Source: Dermatophagoides farinae (lineage: Eukaryota; Arthropoda; Arachnida; Sarcoptiformes; Pyroglyphidae). Taken from it: a DNA stretch of 64,000 nucleotides. Position numbers and translations under genes: made by a program. The DNA lies in assembly GCF_024713945.1 (NCBI RefSeq), contig NC_134680.1:1388001-1452000 (forward strand), read 5' to 3'. Of the stretch, positions 25,388 to 38,769 are shown one piece after another. The number at the start of each line of letters is the position of its first letter. Position 1 is the first letter of the stretch. The notes below the pieces were generated by a model, which was not told the origin of the DNA, made no database searches, and saw only the letters and a program-made list of their open reading frames with translations.

Positions 25388-28300
25388 CTACCATAAATTG
25401 TTACCTTGAACTTCATATTTGTTGTCGACAATTTCGACAGGATGATGATCATCTATCCGTTGTTTATTCGTAGACGATGTTGTAGATGATGATAATGAGG
25501 ATGATCCTGATGATTTTGACGGTTTGCGTCGTAATAAGATGATACCAATAGTAATGGCCAATACAATGACTAATACTATTAATGAAAATGCAATCACTGC
25601 TGCAATGGATAATGGAGAGTTGACCTTTTTTTTGTTTGTTTCGGTTGAAATGAATAATTAATTGGACCGACAAAACACTGTTACAAGATAAGCCTACCTG
25701 AAGCGTAACGATGCCTTCACTTTTGCCATATTTGTTATGCACAACGAGCATATAATCACGAATGTCATCTGTGCCAGTATAGGCGACCATTAAGGCAACA
25801 CGAAAACAGGTTGGATTCGGTGATAATGAATCGATTTTGATTAAACGTCCCGTTTTAATATGAAAATTATCGATTTGATTATGATGTGGACGAAGTGAAT
25901 CATCTTTACCAATTTCAAGACTATTGTTGTTGATTTGAATGAAAAAAATTGATGACATAAATTTGATGGTCATTTTTATAACTCAATGACTTACTTGACC
26001 GGGATACGATTCGAACCATAAATCCAATAAACTTGATCCGGAGGTGGATCACTACAGAAACTTTGTTCAACTTTTGTATCCAAACCACGATAGCCGGTGA
26101 CAGTTTTTTTGTCCTTTTGATGGTTTAATTGTGTCATATTATATTTAAATTAAAGCTCAAATGAAATACATCTGTGGAGACACTTACATTGATGAACAAT
26201 GGACGACCAACAATGTTGACAGCAAACTGACTACTTGGTACCATGTTTTCCTTGTTTAGAATCCAATTGTAATTAATGCCTTGACAATAATAGGATCCTA
26301 TGAATGGAAATTTTATATTTTTAAAACAAAAAAAAAACAAAACGATTAATCAGTACCTTCATTTAGATAACTGGCATTCCTAATGATCAATACACCGGGA
26401 TTATCATCCGATGCTTTTGGATAATAAAGATTATTATGAATTGCATCAGTGAAACACCAACGGATTTTCGGTGCAGGATTGCCAACAAATGTACATTCGA
26501 ATTGCATATCATCGCCAACGGTTATGTTTTTACGAGGAAAATCGATACTCACTAATCGAGGTGGATCTAATATATTTAACGAAAATATAAAAACGTTAAT
26601 CATAGCCAGTATAATCGATCAAAATACGAAAATAACATACATAAAACATTCAATTTAACTGATTCCGTTTTCGAAGGTCCAATGGTATTCTGTGCTGAAC
26701 ATTGAAATTCTTCACCGTCAAATGTATAATCAATGTTTCGTAATAATAATTTATTGCCCAATACTTTATATTTAGTTTCGTTGATTTTTTCCGCTGTAAA
26801 AAATTAAAAAAAAACGAATTAATATGATGAGCTTCATCAATGTGAATAGTGTTGAAATGAAAATTAAGGAAATAAAATGGTCAACAATCATAATGATCCA
26901 AGAGTCACAATAGAAGGGAAATTTTTTTTTTCATTCAAAATTGACCAACATCAAAAACGACCAATGAAAATCAACTCTCTTATATGCATGTGTGTGTTGC
27001 ATACGCAACATACTTACATCTTGGCTTCCAATAGATATTTGCTTCCGGATTCGCTTCAACATGGCATTCGATTTCTAAATCTTTTCCTTCATATGCAGTA
27101 TATGTTTTCTCCTTTACCGTTACGTATGGTTTATCTATTTGTTACAGAAATAGAAATCATTATTATAATTCAATGAATAAATTAATAGTAACGATCATCA
27201 CCAAAAAAAAAGGAATGATTGATGATAAATTGATCCATGCATGGTGATACATACATTGTACATTTAAAATTTTCGGCACAACCTGTTGACCGGTTTGATG
27301 GAATGATATACATTGTAGACGGCTACCTTTATCTTTTTTCTTGAATACATAACGTAATGTTGATTTGATTGTACGATCTTTTGCAATTTCTTTTGCCTAT
27401 TTTTTTTTGATAATGATAATATATGATCACATTAATATGAGGAAAAAATGAGAAAAAACATTTGAATAAAAAAATGGAAAGCAAACTTATATATTGTAAT
27501 ACATACATATTGTGTAATGTTGATATCATCCAGATACCATTCAATACGTGGTAGTGGATTTCCATTAGCAGACAAACATGAAATGCTTGTCACTTGATCA
27601 GCAATCGGTGATTCGGTAAAATTCTATTCGAAAAAAAAACACAGAATACATAGATGTCAAAAAAACATGATAAATTTTGTTCATTATATGAAATCTGAAA
27701 AACTTACATCGAATGTAATATTTGGTTGATTTGGCTGAACCATTACAATCACTTGTGTTTTGGGGGGTTCTTGTTCAGATTCATCTGGATATACTTGACA
27801 TATCCATTGTGCATTATCAGCTGGATATTCAAGCCGTGATATGGTCATACTACAATCACCCGATGATGAACGTTGTGCATAATTATATTTTCCCGGTAGT
27901 GGAGGAATAATTTTGTGATTTCGAGTCCAAAAACATGATACATTAACGATACGTTCTGTAACGCAATTTAATTCAAGGTCTGATCCTGTGTTTGTTTTTG
28001 TGACATATGTGACAAGACTTGATCAAAAATCTGCTTCTATATATGGGTGACATACAATTACACATACCTTGTAGCATATAATAGACGGGACTTGGAACCT
28101 TTCGGAACATGGGCGATGACTCAACTATAAGCAAGAGAAAATAAGAGAATGAATCGTTGTTATTGAAAATTGAATTTAATTGAAAAAAATCAGAAATCAG
28201 AGCAAATCGAATCGAATCAAATCAAATGGGAATTTGTTTTGACAGTCTTGTTTTGAGTACCCATTGTGTGTTTAATGGGATGCAAAGCAGACGGACACGT

Positions 28301-31300
28301 GTAACATTTCGTATAGGAAAAATTAACACTACTACCTCATGGTTATAATATTGAGTTGTGATTTTTTCAAACGTTAATGTTGTGCACCCAACTATGTGTT
28401 TAGCCGGTTATTTTGGTTTTCGGATCATTAAAAACCAAAATGACTATCCTTTTTTTGGGCCCTAACAACTTTGAAATTATTATTATCACCCAACAAGTTT
28501 ATAAATATCATGTGTGATTTTGCCAAAAAGAAAACAAAAAATACTGGTGACAGGAAATCACAAATTGAATAATCTATAATTTTTTCCCAGCTTGATACAC
28601 AGACACACACACACACACACATGAAAAGAAATGAATGAAAAATGAAAATCGGTGTATATTATCGGTGTACATATTTCTACTAACTTGACTATACTATATA
28701 CTACTTTTTAATGAGTTCAAAACAATTACCCATTTTTTTAGATTGTAAATTTTCATTTTTGTTTTTCTTGTTTGGAACAAAACAAAACAAAACAAAAAAA
28801 TTTGAGTTTAAACAAAATTTCACCCAAAATCATATCAACCTATGAATTATCATGATGATGATGATGATGATGATGATTATTATCGTGATGAAGCACACAC
28901 ACATACACACACAAAAATAGATTTGTGACAAATTCATTGCTCCCTATAAATATGGAACATGATTTACATAAATATGAAATTCAACAAAAAAAAAACACCA
29001 GAAAAGTAGTAGATATTTTTTTAAATATTAATTTTATTATATATTTCGTGACAAAAACATTAATTTTCAACCAAATGAATTGAAGCCGAACATAATGAAA
29101 ACAAAAAAAAACATGAATGAATGAAAATAAAACATCAAGAAAATCTTACCACTCAATCTGAAATATCTATCAGGATTTGAACCAAAAAAAAAAAAAAAAT
29201 TTGTTACATTTGACAAATTTGTTTTTAATTATTTTTTCATACAAAAATAATTCTTTCTTATGTGTGTGTGTGTGATTTATGATGCAAATGTAAATTGTAA
29301 ATCTGTCAAATACAAGTACACACTGTACATATGATCTTGAAAATCATCATCATACTATATCATCATCATCGCCAATCATTCAAATGTGTGTTTCAAGACT
29401 ATTGCTGTTGTCTGTCAAACAACAAAACAAAAAAAAGCAATGGCTTTTTTTCACCCTAATTATAATGATGATGATGATGTTATACTGTAACAATTATTAC
29501 GATTATCATCATAAATAAAAAAAAATGCGAAAAGAAGAAAAATCAGCGTATTTCAATGACAAATTTGAACCAGAAAAAAAGTATGAAAAGAAAATCAACA
29601 ATGAGAACGGAATGAACTGCAGAAAAAAAAATGTCAGTCAAGTCCAGAGAGAGAGAGAGAGAGAGAGAGAGAACCAGAAATCCCGATGAGTCACACACAC
29701 ACAAACACACACTCACAGGCAAATATGCATGACATTGGATGTAATCAGAGTATGAACAGCATATTCTAAACTACCAAACAATCCAACCATATGGTCCAAG
29801 AAAAACATTAATAAAAGAAACAAGAAAAAAAATTAAAAGAGACACTTTGCTTGTAACAAAAAAAAAAATTCATTTTTATCTTGATAAATTCCTGTGAAAA
29901 TTGCCTGAATGAGCAAACACCACACATTTTTTTTCCTTCTATTACATACATACATTGTGACTGATTGATTTTTTTGTTTCATTTTGTTTGAATACCGAGT
30001 GTTATCATTATATAATATATATATATGCCAACATGGATAACGACTACCGTTATATATTTGTGAGTGACACATCATAGATAAATGTGTAGGCAATAGTGTG
30101 TATAAAGATAACAAACATATTTATATTATTATGGACCGACATATTCTACACATGGCTTCACATACAGGACACAAACACATGTGACAAATAGAAATTTTCA
30201 TTCATAATTCGACCAAAAAAAAAAAAAAAAAAAAATTCAAGTCAGTCACGGATTTCTGTTTAATTCATTCATTTTTTTACTACTGATTTGATTTGATTTT
30301 TTTTGTTTCATTTTCATTTATGGACAGCAATATTATATCAACAACAACAAAATAGAAGAATTCATCATCATCTGTTACGGAACAATTGAATGAATTAACA
30401 TTTTTTTTTCATATAATAACAACAACAAGGAAAAAAAATTGTACAAATTCATTTATGTGACATTAATTCCATTCATAAGTGACTGTGATATATGACATGA
30501 AAACATGAAAAAAGTGAAATGTGATTATAACCGGATGTTTTTTTTTAAAAAATTGGAAAATTGTTTCGAAAATTTTAAAATGAAAAAATATTTGGAATAG
30601 AATTTGGCATGACTTTTTTTTGTTGGAATTTGAGATCAACATTCTATACATTACATGATGAATGAATGAGGGGTAATAAAATGATTGGATATATATTTAT
30701 TGTCATCATAATTATAATTGCCATCATTATCATTATTACTGTTTTATGAATGAATGAATCAATCAATCAATCGGTTCCATTCAATACATATGCCAATTAA
30801 ATATAGATAGATAGATAGATAAAAGGAAAAACAACATTACAGTAATGTACATAATATATAGAGACATACATAGAAAAATTTACTAGAAATCTAAAATGTT
30901 CTGTTAATCCATTTATTGCCATTCATTTACAATATTAGACAATCTATTATCGTAACAAACAAAAAATAATTTTCTCCATCTAAACCGGGCATAATCATTT
31001 TTTTTTTTGGATTGATAATCGAATTAGGTCATACTATTGTCGAATAATAATCATCCATCCATCCTTATGACAAACAAGGATGGATGGATCAATACAATTT
31101 GTTTTTGTTGTTGTTGTTGTTATTTGTTATAGTCAAAATGTATTAATACAACACATAATACATATATATACATTCAGTATACAATAACAAACAAACAACA
31201 AAATGATCATAAACCAGCCATAGCAATGAGGGAAATTCGTATTCATCAATCGAATAATAATGAAATTGTAATTCAATTGAATTGAACAATGAAAAAAAAA

Positions 31301-31807
31301 TAAATTTGGATTTGCTCGATTTTCCATCTCTCTATCATTCTATTGGTTGAATTAATAGATAATATTTGTGATCGATATATATTATCCACAATTGATTGAT
31401 TTGATTTTTTGATTCAATCAACTAATATTACCTATGTTTATAAGTGTATGAGAATTATATAATTGAATTTTGATTCGATTCAATTTTTGATTTATTGATC
31501 TAATTATTTAATATTATATGATACGAAAATACGAAAAAAATGTACAAAATGAAATATAAAACTTACCATTATTTGATGATAATAATAATAAGAATAATGA
31601 ACAAAATAATAATGATATCGATGATGAATATAAGGACCAAATTCGTTTTCGATTTGACATCACAATTTTTGGCGAATGATATGAAGATTGTGGATACATT
31701 TTGCTTCTATCAGCTAATATTATCTGTTTCACAAAATTTGATGATGGTGACGAATATTTTTTTCGATAATCAACAGGATCATCGATGTAATAGGCGGCGA
31801 TGGACAT
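25388..31807 (-). CDS. Immunoglobulin-superfamily transmembrane protein, about five Ig domains
   Basis: Twelve exons (minus): 31807-31567, 28124-28068, 27985-27708, 27623-27507, 27396-27255, 27134-27018, 26793-26641, 26566-26357, 26297-26188, 26113-25995, 25920-25698, 25624-25388; all phases agree and give 667 aa. Exon 1 ends with a hydrophobic signal segment (SLLFCSLFLLLLSS) and splices in phase 1, typical of Ig genes. Ig Cys/Trp signatures follow: ELNCV...CFWTRN...AQWICQV, ISCLSANGNPLPRIEWYLD, IECHVEANPEANIYW...FQCSAQNTIG, FECTFVGNPAPKIRW...GSYYCQG and FCSDPPPDQVYWIYG...DYMLVVHNKYG. Exon 12 encodes the membrane helix (AVIAFSLIVLVIVLAITIGI), a Ser-rich tail and the stop. The architecture resembles nephrin/Kirre-type adhesion receptors. 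Exon 10 has a poor acceptor (ATCAAAAG). The tail may be longer, since GTAACA at EVQ|G could be a donor. The start may be the later Met before SNRKRIW. Family solid, orthologue unknown. Confidence 0.82.
29646..29672. repeat. (GA)n microsatellite in Ig gene intron 1
   Basis: Pure GA run of about 27 bases inside the 3.4-kb first intron of the Ig-superfamily gene. That intron is otherwise made of AT-rich simple sequence, with (CA)n, (GAT)n and an A21 run at 30215-30235. Confidence 0.9.
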
Positions 31808-32540
31808 TTTTTTTTTGACACAGTGATCGCAATTGAGAATAATGGAAATAGTTCAATGGTTTTAATCGGCCAAATTCGTCGTCATAAGATGATTATGATG
31901 AAATTCAATAAACGATGACGAAATGAACGTTATTTTTTTTCCTGTGTGTGTGTGTGTGTGTTTGTCAGAGCAACTGGAGTAAAAAAAAAACGGCCATGGA
32001 AACATATATAACAAACACATGGGTGAGAATTGATCAGATTGTAGATTATTGTTAGATTGGATGGCAAAAAATGAAAATGAAAAAAAAACAAAAATCAATC
32101 GACGATAAAAAAAAAATTCAAAGACAAAAAAATTCGAAATGACAACTGAACGTTAACACACACGCACACACACACAGAGACAATGAGAAAAATGAAATCG
32201 AAAATGAGTCATTCACACACACACACGGACACAGCGCACAACACACACACGCACACACCTAATGAACGTTATTACAACGTAAAAGTTGCGGCTGTTTTGT
32301 TGTTTTACTTATTTCGAAATGATCATCATCATCGTTGGAATGATGAGAATAAAGAAAAGACCACCGGACATCCACACACACACACAAACACATATAGAAA
32401 AACTAGCAATCATTGGATGGCACAAACTACAAAAATTTTTCAATTTCACATCGAAATTATATTATTTCTTATTATCGATGGTTATACTATAGTAGATGTA
32501 AGTTCTGGTTTGTTGAAAGGTTTTTTTTTCTTTGTCAGAA

Positions 32541-32573
<33 letters not shown>

Positions 32574-34092
32574 GTGACTATTACAACAATTCAAGTGGAA
32601 CTAAACTTTCCATTCATCCATTCATGAACGAATTTGTTCAACATGTGTGTGTGTTTGTATGTTTGTGTTTGCAAGGTATAATGAAATCAATTTTTACTGG
32701 TGAATGAATTTCGCAAATTTCTTCGTATTCATGTGACCATTAAAAAAAAACTTTTTTTGTGTGTGTGTGTGGAAAATTAGACAGATTTTTTTAAGACAAA
32801 GACAGTAGAAAAAAAACGAAGAATGGTTCATATGGGTTTTTTTTATATGTGAACAATGGGCACACCTCGATGTATTGGAATCATTTAATCACACATAGAC
32901 ATACACATCACACACACACACAAAAAAAAACAATTAAATTTTTTTCCCCTGTTTGCGATATATAATGAGAATAGAATACAGAATTGTTCCGGTGATGATG
33001 TTGAAGGATTTTGATTTTATTTTTTCACAAAAACAAATAAAACGTTCACGATTCATTTGTTGTTGATTTCAAAAATGTGTGTTTTAATAGGTCTACTACT
33101 ATATATTACCTGATTCACACATTCGATTTCATCATCATTCACACATGATGTCGTGAAAAAAGGTTCAATTTTTTTTTATTCGAATCGAAATTCAAATTTA
33201 CAAATCGAATGGCATTATCATATATCATCATAATAAAAAAACGTGATGTATGTGATTAACAATCAGATATTGTTGTTGGACAAAATAAAACATGCATGAA
33301 TACAATTGATGATATAACGAATCGAATCGATTTTGATGATGATGATGATGATGATCATTCATACAAAAATTTATTCTTATTCAATTCTTCAATGCTTCGA
33401 TACACTTGTGATAACGAATGTCACCATCATCATTAAACTATGAATTAAAATGACAACAATGATTGATGAATATTCAATGTCAATGTGGAGATGGATGAAG
33501 AGAATAAAAAAATTAATGGGAAAAAAAGGTGACAACATCAAACAGTTGGGGAAAACATACACACACACACACAAACATACAAAAATTATGCACACAACCA
33601 GAACCCATCAAAGTTAACCAGAACTTGTTGTTGTTTATGGTTGTGTGATAAATGAAAAATTTCTGGAACGAACAACAAACAACAGTAGTGGGAACAACAA
33701 CCACGACGACGATGTTTTTCGAAATGAAATGGAAATGTTTTTTTTTCGCACAGCCAACAATCAAGATATTATTGAGAGAGAGAGAAAGAGAACTATAGTC
33801 GATTGTCAAACATTTAATGATGAAATGAAAGAGTCGCCAACACATATACTCAATATATAACATATACACATTGAAATGTTGAGAGCTTTTCTGGTCGGTC
33901 GGTCGATTTTAGTTTGGTTTTAGTTCGTTGATTCAAAGTGGTTGACTATAGTTAGTGGCACTATAGCATCTATTGTCGTTCTTGGTTAGTTCGTTCATTC
34001 GAATCATGAATTGTTCGCCTGTTCTGTTGTTGTTGTTGTTTCCATGGTCATAGCATCATTCTGTAAGCGAAGTATGTGTGTGTGTGTGTGGG

Positions 34093-34136
34093 ACACGACC
34101 TTTGTGAATACAAAACACGACCCTTGTGAATACATA
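34093..34136. repeat. Two-copy 22-bp tandem repeat
   Basis: ACACGACCTTTGTGAATACA followed by AA is repeated immediately as ACACGACCCTTGTGAATACA followed by TA, with two differences. It lies just after a (GT)n run. Confidence 0.85.
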
Positions 34137-34340
34137 AAAAAAATGATATGGAAAAGTCCAAACTTGATACACTCGTAAGCAGAAGCAATAGAATCAGTTG
34201 AACATCATCATCAAGTATGGATCCAAAAAGATTTGACGAGAGTAGTGGTATCACGATGATGGTTTGGTTGGAGACTTAAAAAGGTTTTTTTTTGGTAAAG
34301 AATAATCTCAGAGGAATAAAGGTTGTTCCAATTTCCAAAA

Positions 34341-34354
34341 GTGCCCTCTGATGG
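34341..34354 (-). promoter_or_regulatory. CTCF-like motif (reverse)
   Basis: The reverse complement of GTGCCCTCTGATGG is CCATCAGAGGGCAC. It fits CCASYAGRKGGCRC with one mismatch. Binding is inferred only. Confidence 0.35.
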
Positions 34355-34585
34355 CCAATTTGGAAAATATTGGGAAATTTCGAATTATCAACTTTTTAAC
34401 TTTGGTCTTATTCAAACTTCATTGATTGAATGATTGAAAATGATCGATGGACAACACCAAAAAAAAAAAAACAAGAGATTGTAGAAAATAGGATTGATTT
34501 TTTTTTCTTTCTTATCTAATCTCTTTTGTTATTTCATTGTAACAGAAAAAAAATAATGGCCAACACCAAAACACATATAAAACAA

Positions 34586-34657
34586 ACCGGTCGTTGCACC
34601 TCGATCTTCTTGGTCGGTGGTCGTTCAACGACCGTCAAAAAAAAAAACTGACCGGTC
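34586..34657. repeat. Inverted-repeat cluster on GGTCGTT/AACGACC
   Basis: CGGTCGTTG (34588-34596) pairs with CAACGACCG (34626-34634). GGTCGTTCAACGACC (34619-34633) is itself a near-perfect palindrome. ACCGGTC occurs at both ends of the cluster (34586-34592 and 34651-34657). The block is GC-rich relative to its flanks. Confidence 0.6.
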
Positions 34658-35955
34658 TTTTGTATGATATTTTCTTTACGATAATAATAATAATAATGAT
34701 GATGATGATGATGATGATCAAATTCGAATTCGAATCTAAACAAACAAATCTTTGAACATCCATTCAAGTCTATTTCATTGTGTGTGTATGTGTGTCCAAT
34801 CTGTTATGATTGACCTATGTGTTTGTTTGTCTGTATGATGAACAACAAACCTGATGGAATGGTCATTAAAGAGTGAAAAAGAAAATGAAAAAATTTAGTT
34901 GTTTATACCTGTAAATATATCTACACAATTGTGGATGTGTGAAAACGAAGATGCGACGAAAACGAAAATGAAAAACAAATTTTCATTCACTTTTTGAGAA
35001 AATCAATTTGTTTTTTTTTCGAGAGAAAAAAAAATACAATTAAAATGACATTTTTCTTGGAAAATTCGGGATCTTTGGATTTTTTTTTCAGACTTGGTTT
35101 CGATTGTTATTTCAAGTTTATATAATAAAATGACGATGATGATGATGATGATCGTGGCTGACCGTAATGATTGACATCGGCACAATAAATGTAGACAATG
35201 GAGAAATCTTTCTGTTCATCATTCTTGATCATAAATGAATGTAAAGAAAATAGAGAAAAAAAGAAAGACACACGAATTGAATTGTTGATTGAATTTCAAT
35301 TCAAATTTTTTTTTCATCTTTATTTTCATAATGTTTTGAAAGAAAAGAAATTTTTTTTTTTTTTTGATATTGAAATGATATGTATGTATTAAGTGTGTGG
35401 ACTGACATTTCGACAATTCGATTCGATATTCGATATTCGTATGCAAATTGGTCATTGAATATGAACAAAATGATCATCTCTTTATTTGATTATTTGAAAA
35501 TTTTCATAATTTTTTTATTTAAATTTTGAAAAAAAAATTTTATAATAATAATCATTATATATTTAACATCACAAAAAATGCTTATTTCAATTTATTGAAT
35601 TTTTTTTTTACTCTCTCTCTTTGTTGACATGGCGAAATTTTAAAATTTAAAATTTTTTTCATCATAATAAATATTTAACAATTAATCAATATAATAATAG
35701 AGAACGGATAATCATCATCGTCGTTGTTTCGATTCTGAAACAAATTCTTTGGGATTCTTTTGTTTTTTCTTCTATTTTTATTTGCTAAAATCACTACGTT
35801 CGGCTGTACACGGAGTTTTGTTTTTGTTTTTGGTTTTTGGTTCAAGTTGATTGACTGTGATTATGACCACACAATAATAAATGAGCTGAATTTGAATTTT
35901 TAAAATTTTTGCAACAATTCCAATATGATCTAATTGATTCAAATGAATAGAAACT

Positions 35956-36635
35956 CTAAAGTCTTGATGAATATCTGGTGTTAGTATTTGATGATGAATA
36001 ATGATCTTGTTGTCGATAGAACAATACATATGCATCTTTTAATGTTGCCATTGAAAATGAATCAGTACAATCACGAACTTTTTGATCATCACAATGATAC
36101 CAACGTTGTTGTTCATATTGACAATAGGCAGTATAATGGCCACTACGTGATAGATATCCATGATGGCATACACATCCATATAGTTCATATGTGACCATTG
36201 TTGATGATGATGATGATGATGATGATGAACCTAATAGCAATGAAAATGAAATGGATGAAAATATTCATTATTACCTATCAATCTATATACATTAATAATA
36301 ATGATGATGATGATATTATCTTTATCACATCATCATCATCATCATTATCATCATCATTCTTACCATTATCAATACGAATCTGTTGATTTACATTTATATC
36401 ACTAGACAATTTATAGCCATTATTAGAGAATTTTTTCAAATCTATATAAAATCAAAAAAAAAAAAAACATAAAAATAGAAAAAGAAATTTTAAATGGAAT
36501 TTTCATTTGAAAAAAAAATTGTCATTAAATTGTTGTTTGTTTATTTATTTGTTTGTATTGATAATGATGTTTTATTTTTTTTTTATTATTATTTACGAGA
36601 TAAATAGACAATGAAAACAATCACAATCACAAAAC

Positions 36636-36667
<32 letters not shown>

Positions 36668-37982
36668 TTTTATTCTCATACAATTGCATCATCATTGTAA
36701 TAATAGGTAAAAAAAAGAAGAAGAAATTCAAAAATATCAACAACAACACTTACGTATCACTAGAATTTTCGGTGAACGAACTATCGAAAGACGTTTGGTT
36801 GATTTACGGTGTTGTTTACAGCGTGAACAAAACTATAAATAAAAATAATATATAAATAATTTTCCGGTTTGAAATCAAAAAAAAGAAAAACAACAGAAAA
36901 AAATAATCATGTTTTGGATTTCCCAATTAATTAGTGATGATTAGTGAATGAATACATACCGGTTGTTCATTGCCATCCAATATTTCTGCTGAGGTAAATT
37001 CGGCTATACATTCATCAATATCGATACGATTACGATTTCTTGGTACAGGTAATGGTAGATCCCAGAATGGATCCCAACAAGTACTTTCATTACCACAATA
37101 GCTACATTTAATTACCGATGCATATTGTCCAACAAAAATATCGACCAATTTTGAATCATTATAACGATCACGATATATTGACCATGCTTCCTGTGCTGAT
37201 TTTGGTTCCAACATGATCGCTGATGAACGTGATGATCTGGATCTTGGTTTATTCAATTCTTCATGTAGATCATTAATTACATAGCTTAGAAATTCTTGAG
37301 CATCTTGTTGTCTGTTTTTAAAATATAGAAAAATAAAACAATTTAGAGAAAAAGAGAGCTTAATAATGAATGCATTAGACATACTCGCAACCATTAAATT
37401 TCGGTTCCAATTGAATGAATGTTGAACGAAATTGTGATGGATTCACATGACCATAACGAATCGATGAAGACATTTCTTTGAATAACCGTGATAATGCTAT
37501 TTCATTGAACAATACGATAAGAGATTATTAGAATAAGAAAAAAAACATCTTGTTCATCTTAGATCATCACCATACACATACCCGAATAAAGTTGTCCATG
37601 TTCATGGTTAGCCATTATAAAATCACGAAATGATTTGGTCGCAAACAATGCCTGTATGACGGAATTCATATAACATGTATTGCCCAGATTACTAAGACCG
37701 GCAACCGGTAATTTTTCTGACTATGAAAAAAAAACGAAAAAAATGAAGTAATTTTTATTAGATAAAGGAATGAAATTAATCAATCAATCAATGGATCGAA
37801 AAACTATTGCAAAACAGATTAGAGAATCAACATTGAACACATAATTTCTACGTGTTTACCTTGAAATTTTCTACTCGACTTATTCTACTACAATATTGAT
37901 TAATTACGATTATTGTGTTGAAAAACATTTTTTCTTTTTAACCATAATTAGCCGAATCAACTTGAAATTCTTCAGAATTTTG

Positions 37983-38013
<31 letters not shown>

Positions 38014-38769
38014 GATTTGATTCGATCGATTAATCGACTAATCAAATCCTGTCTATACTTGTTGTCTTTTTTTCCTTGATCAATAATCAGGAAAAAAAAT
38101 TTCCAAATAAAATGTCAAAAGCGAGAAAAAAAAGGATGTGAAAAAAAATTGACAAAATCAAATTGCTACTGTAAACTACACAATTGTAATTGTCGATTTA
38201 GGCCAATGATATTGACAATGTTTTTCCCTTTTACTTTTACTTTTTCTGATTTTTTTTTGACAAAAAAAAAAATCAAGCGGGGACAAATTGTCAAATAAAA
38301 TATCTATATCCAAATAGTCATAGTTTGTTTGTGCGTTTAGGAAAAAAAATGCTAAACATTGAGATTTTTTTTTTTTTTGCAATGGCAAAAAAGAAATTGG
38401 CCAAAATGTGTCAAATGTGTTCATTTTGATTATGAATATTGAAATATGTGTGGGAAGGATAATGTAACATACCTTGAATCCATTATCGATATTATTATTA
38501 TCATCATCATTACCATAATCGAATGATGAACGGCGATGATTAAATCTTGTTAATGTAACCGTTGACGATGTTGTTGATAATGGTGATGATGATGGTGAAT
38601 AATTACTTAATGTTGATATTGTTGTCGATGATGATGATGATGATGATGATGATGGTTGTGGTGATGATGATACACCTAATATTGATGATGATAATGTTGT
38701 TGCCAATGATGAAAATGAAAATAAATTATTAAATGATTTTTGTGTGCTACCACCGATTGCTACGGCCAT
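35956..38769 (-). CDS. Ubiquitin-specific protease, USP2/USP8/USP21 type
   Basis: Seven exons (minus): 38769-38473, 37720-37582, 37496-37385, 37311-36960, 36832-36754, 36441-36364, 36230-35956; phases agree, 443 aa. A Ser-rich N-terminal exon (about 99 aa) precedes a complete peptidase C19 domain. The Cys box is GLSNLGNTCYMNS with the nucleophile at about C115, followed by EQQDAQEFLSYVINDLHEEL. A zinc-binding pair of CxxC motifs (CSYC at about 252-255, CSRC at 302-305) is followed by SPKILVIHLKKF, and the His box is GYLSRSGHYTAYC (about H384). The CxxC pair and the short domain fit USP2/USP8/USP21, which cleave ubiquitin isopeptide bonds. A run of nine Ser opens the last exon, between the LKKF strand and the His box. 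The protein ends about 30 residues after the DAYVLFYRQ strand. The ATG has good context (ACAAATGGCC) with an in-frame TAA upstream. An alternative 5' exon at 39784-40153 is possible. Confidence 0.92.
37985..38013. repeat. T29 homopolymer in USP intron 1
   Basis: Uninterrupted run of about 29 T, followed by GATTTGATTCGATCG. It lies in the 752-base first intron of the USP gene. Confidence 0.9.

Larger units (their letters stand above)
31808..35955. other. Intergenic stretch upstream of the Ig gene
   Basis: No supportable gene. It includes the presumed promoter of the Ig-superfamily gene, a GAT array at 32540-32573, a two-copy 22-base tandem repeat at 34093-34136, a CTCF-like motif at 34341-34354 and a GGTCGTT/AACGACC inverted-repeat cluster at 34586-34657. 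The stretch 33890-34080 is less AT-rich than its flanks, but I find no exon in it. Confidence 0.6.

Noticed and set aside
25995-26020. GGTTCGAATCG on the minus strand, a B-box look-alike
   Set aside because: It is coding sequence of the Ig-superfamily gene (YGSNRIP), with no tRNA fold.
29156-29172. Possible 17-nt exon in the first intron of the Ig gene (acceptor TGATAG, donor GTAAGA)
   Set aside because: Including it after exon 1 gives an immediate in-frame TGA. Exon 1 joins exon 2 cleanly without it.
29173-29183. GGATTTGAACC, which on the minus strand reads like a tRNA T-loop (GGTTCAAATCC)
   Set aside because: It is directly preceded on the minus strand by a poly-T run. No acceptor stem, D-arm or anticodon arm can be drawn.
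32183-32707. 174-codon plus-strand frame
   Set aside because: It is mostly translation of (CA)n, (GAT)n and poly-T (HTHT, DDDD, FFFF). No real protein character.
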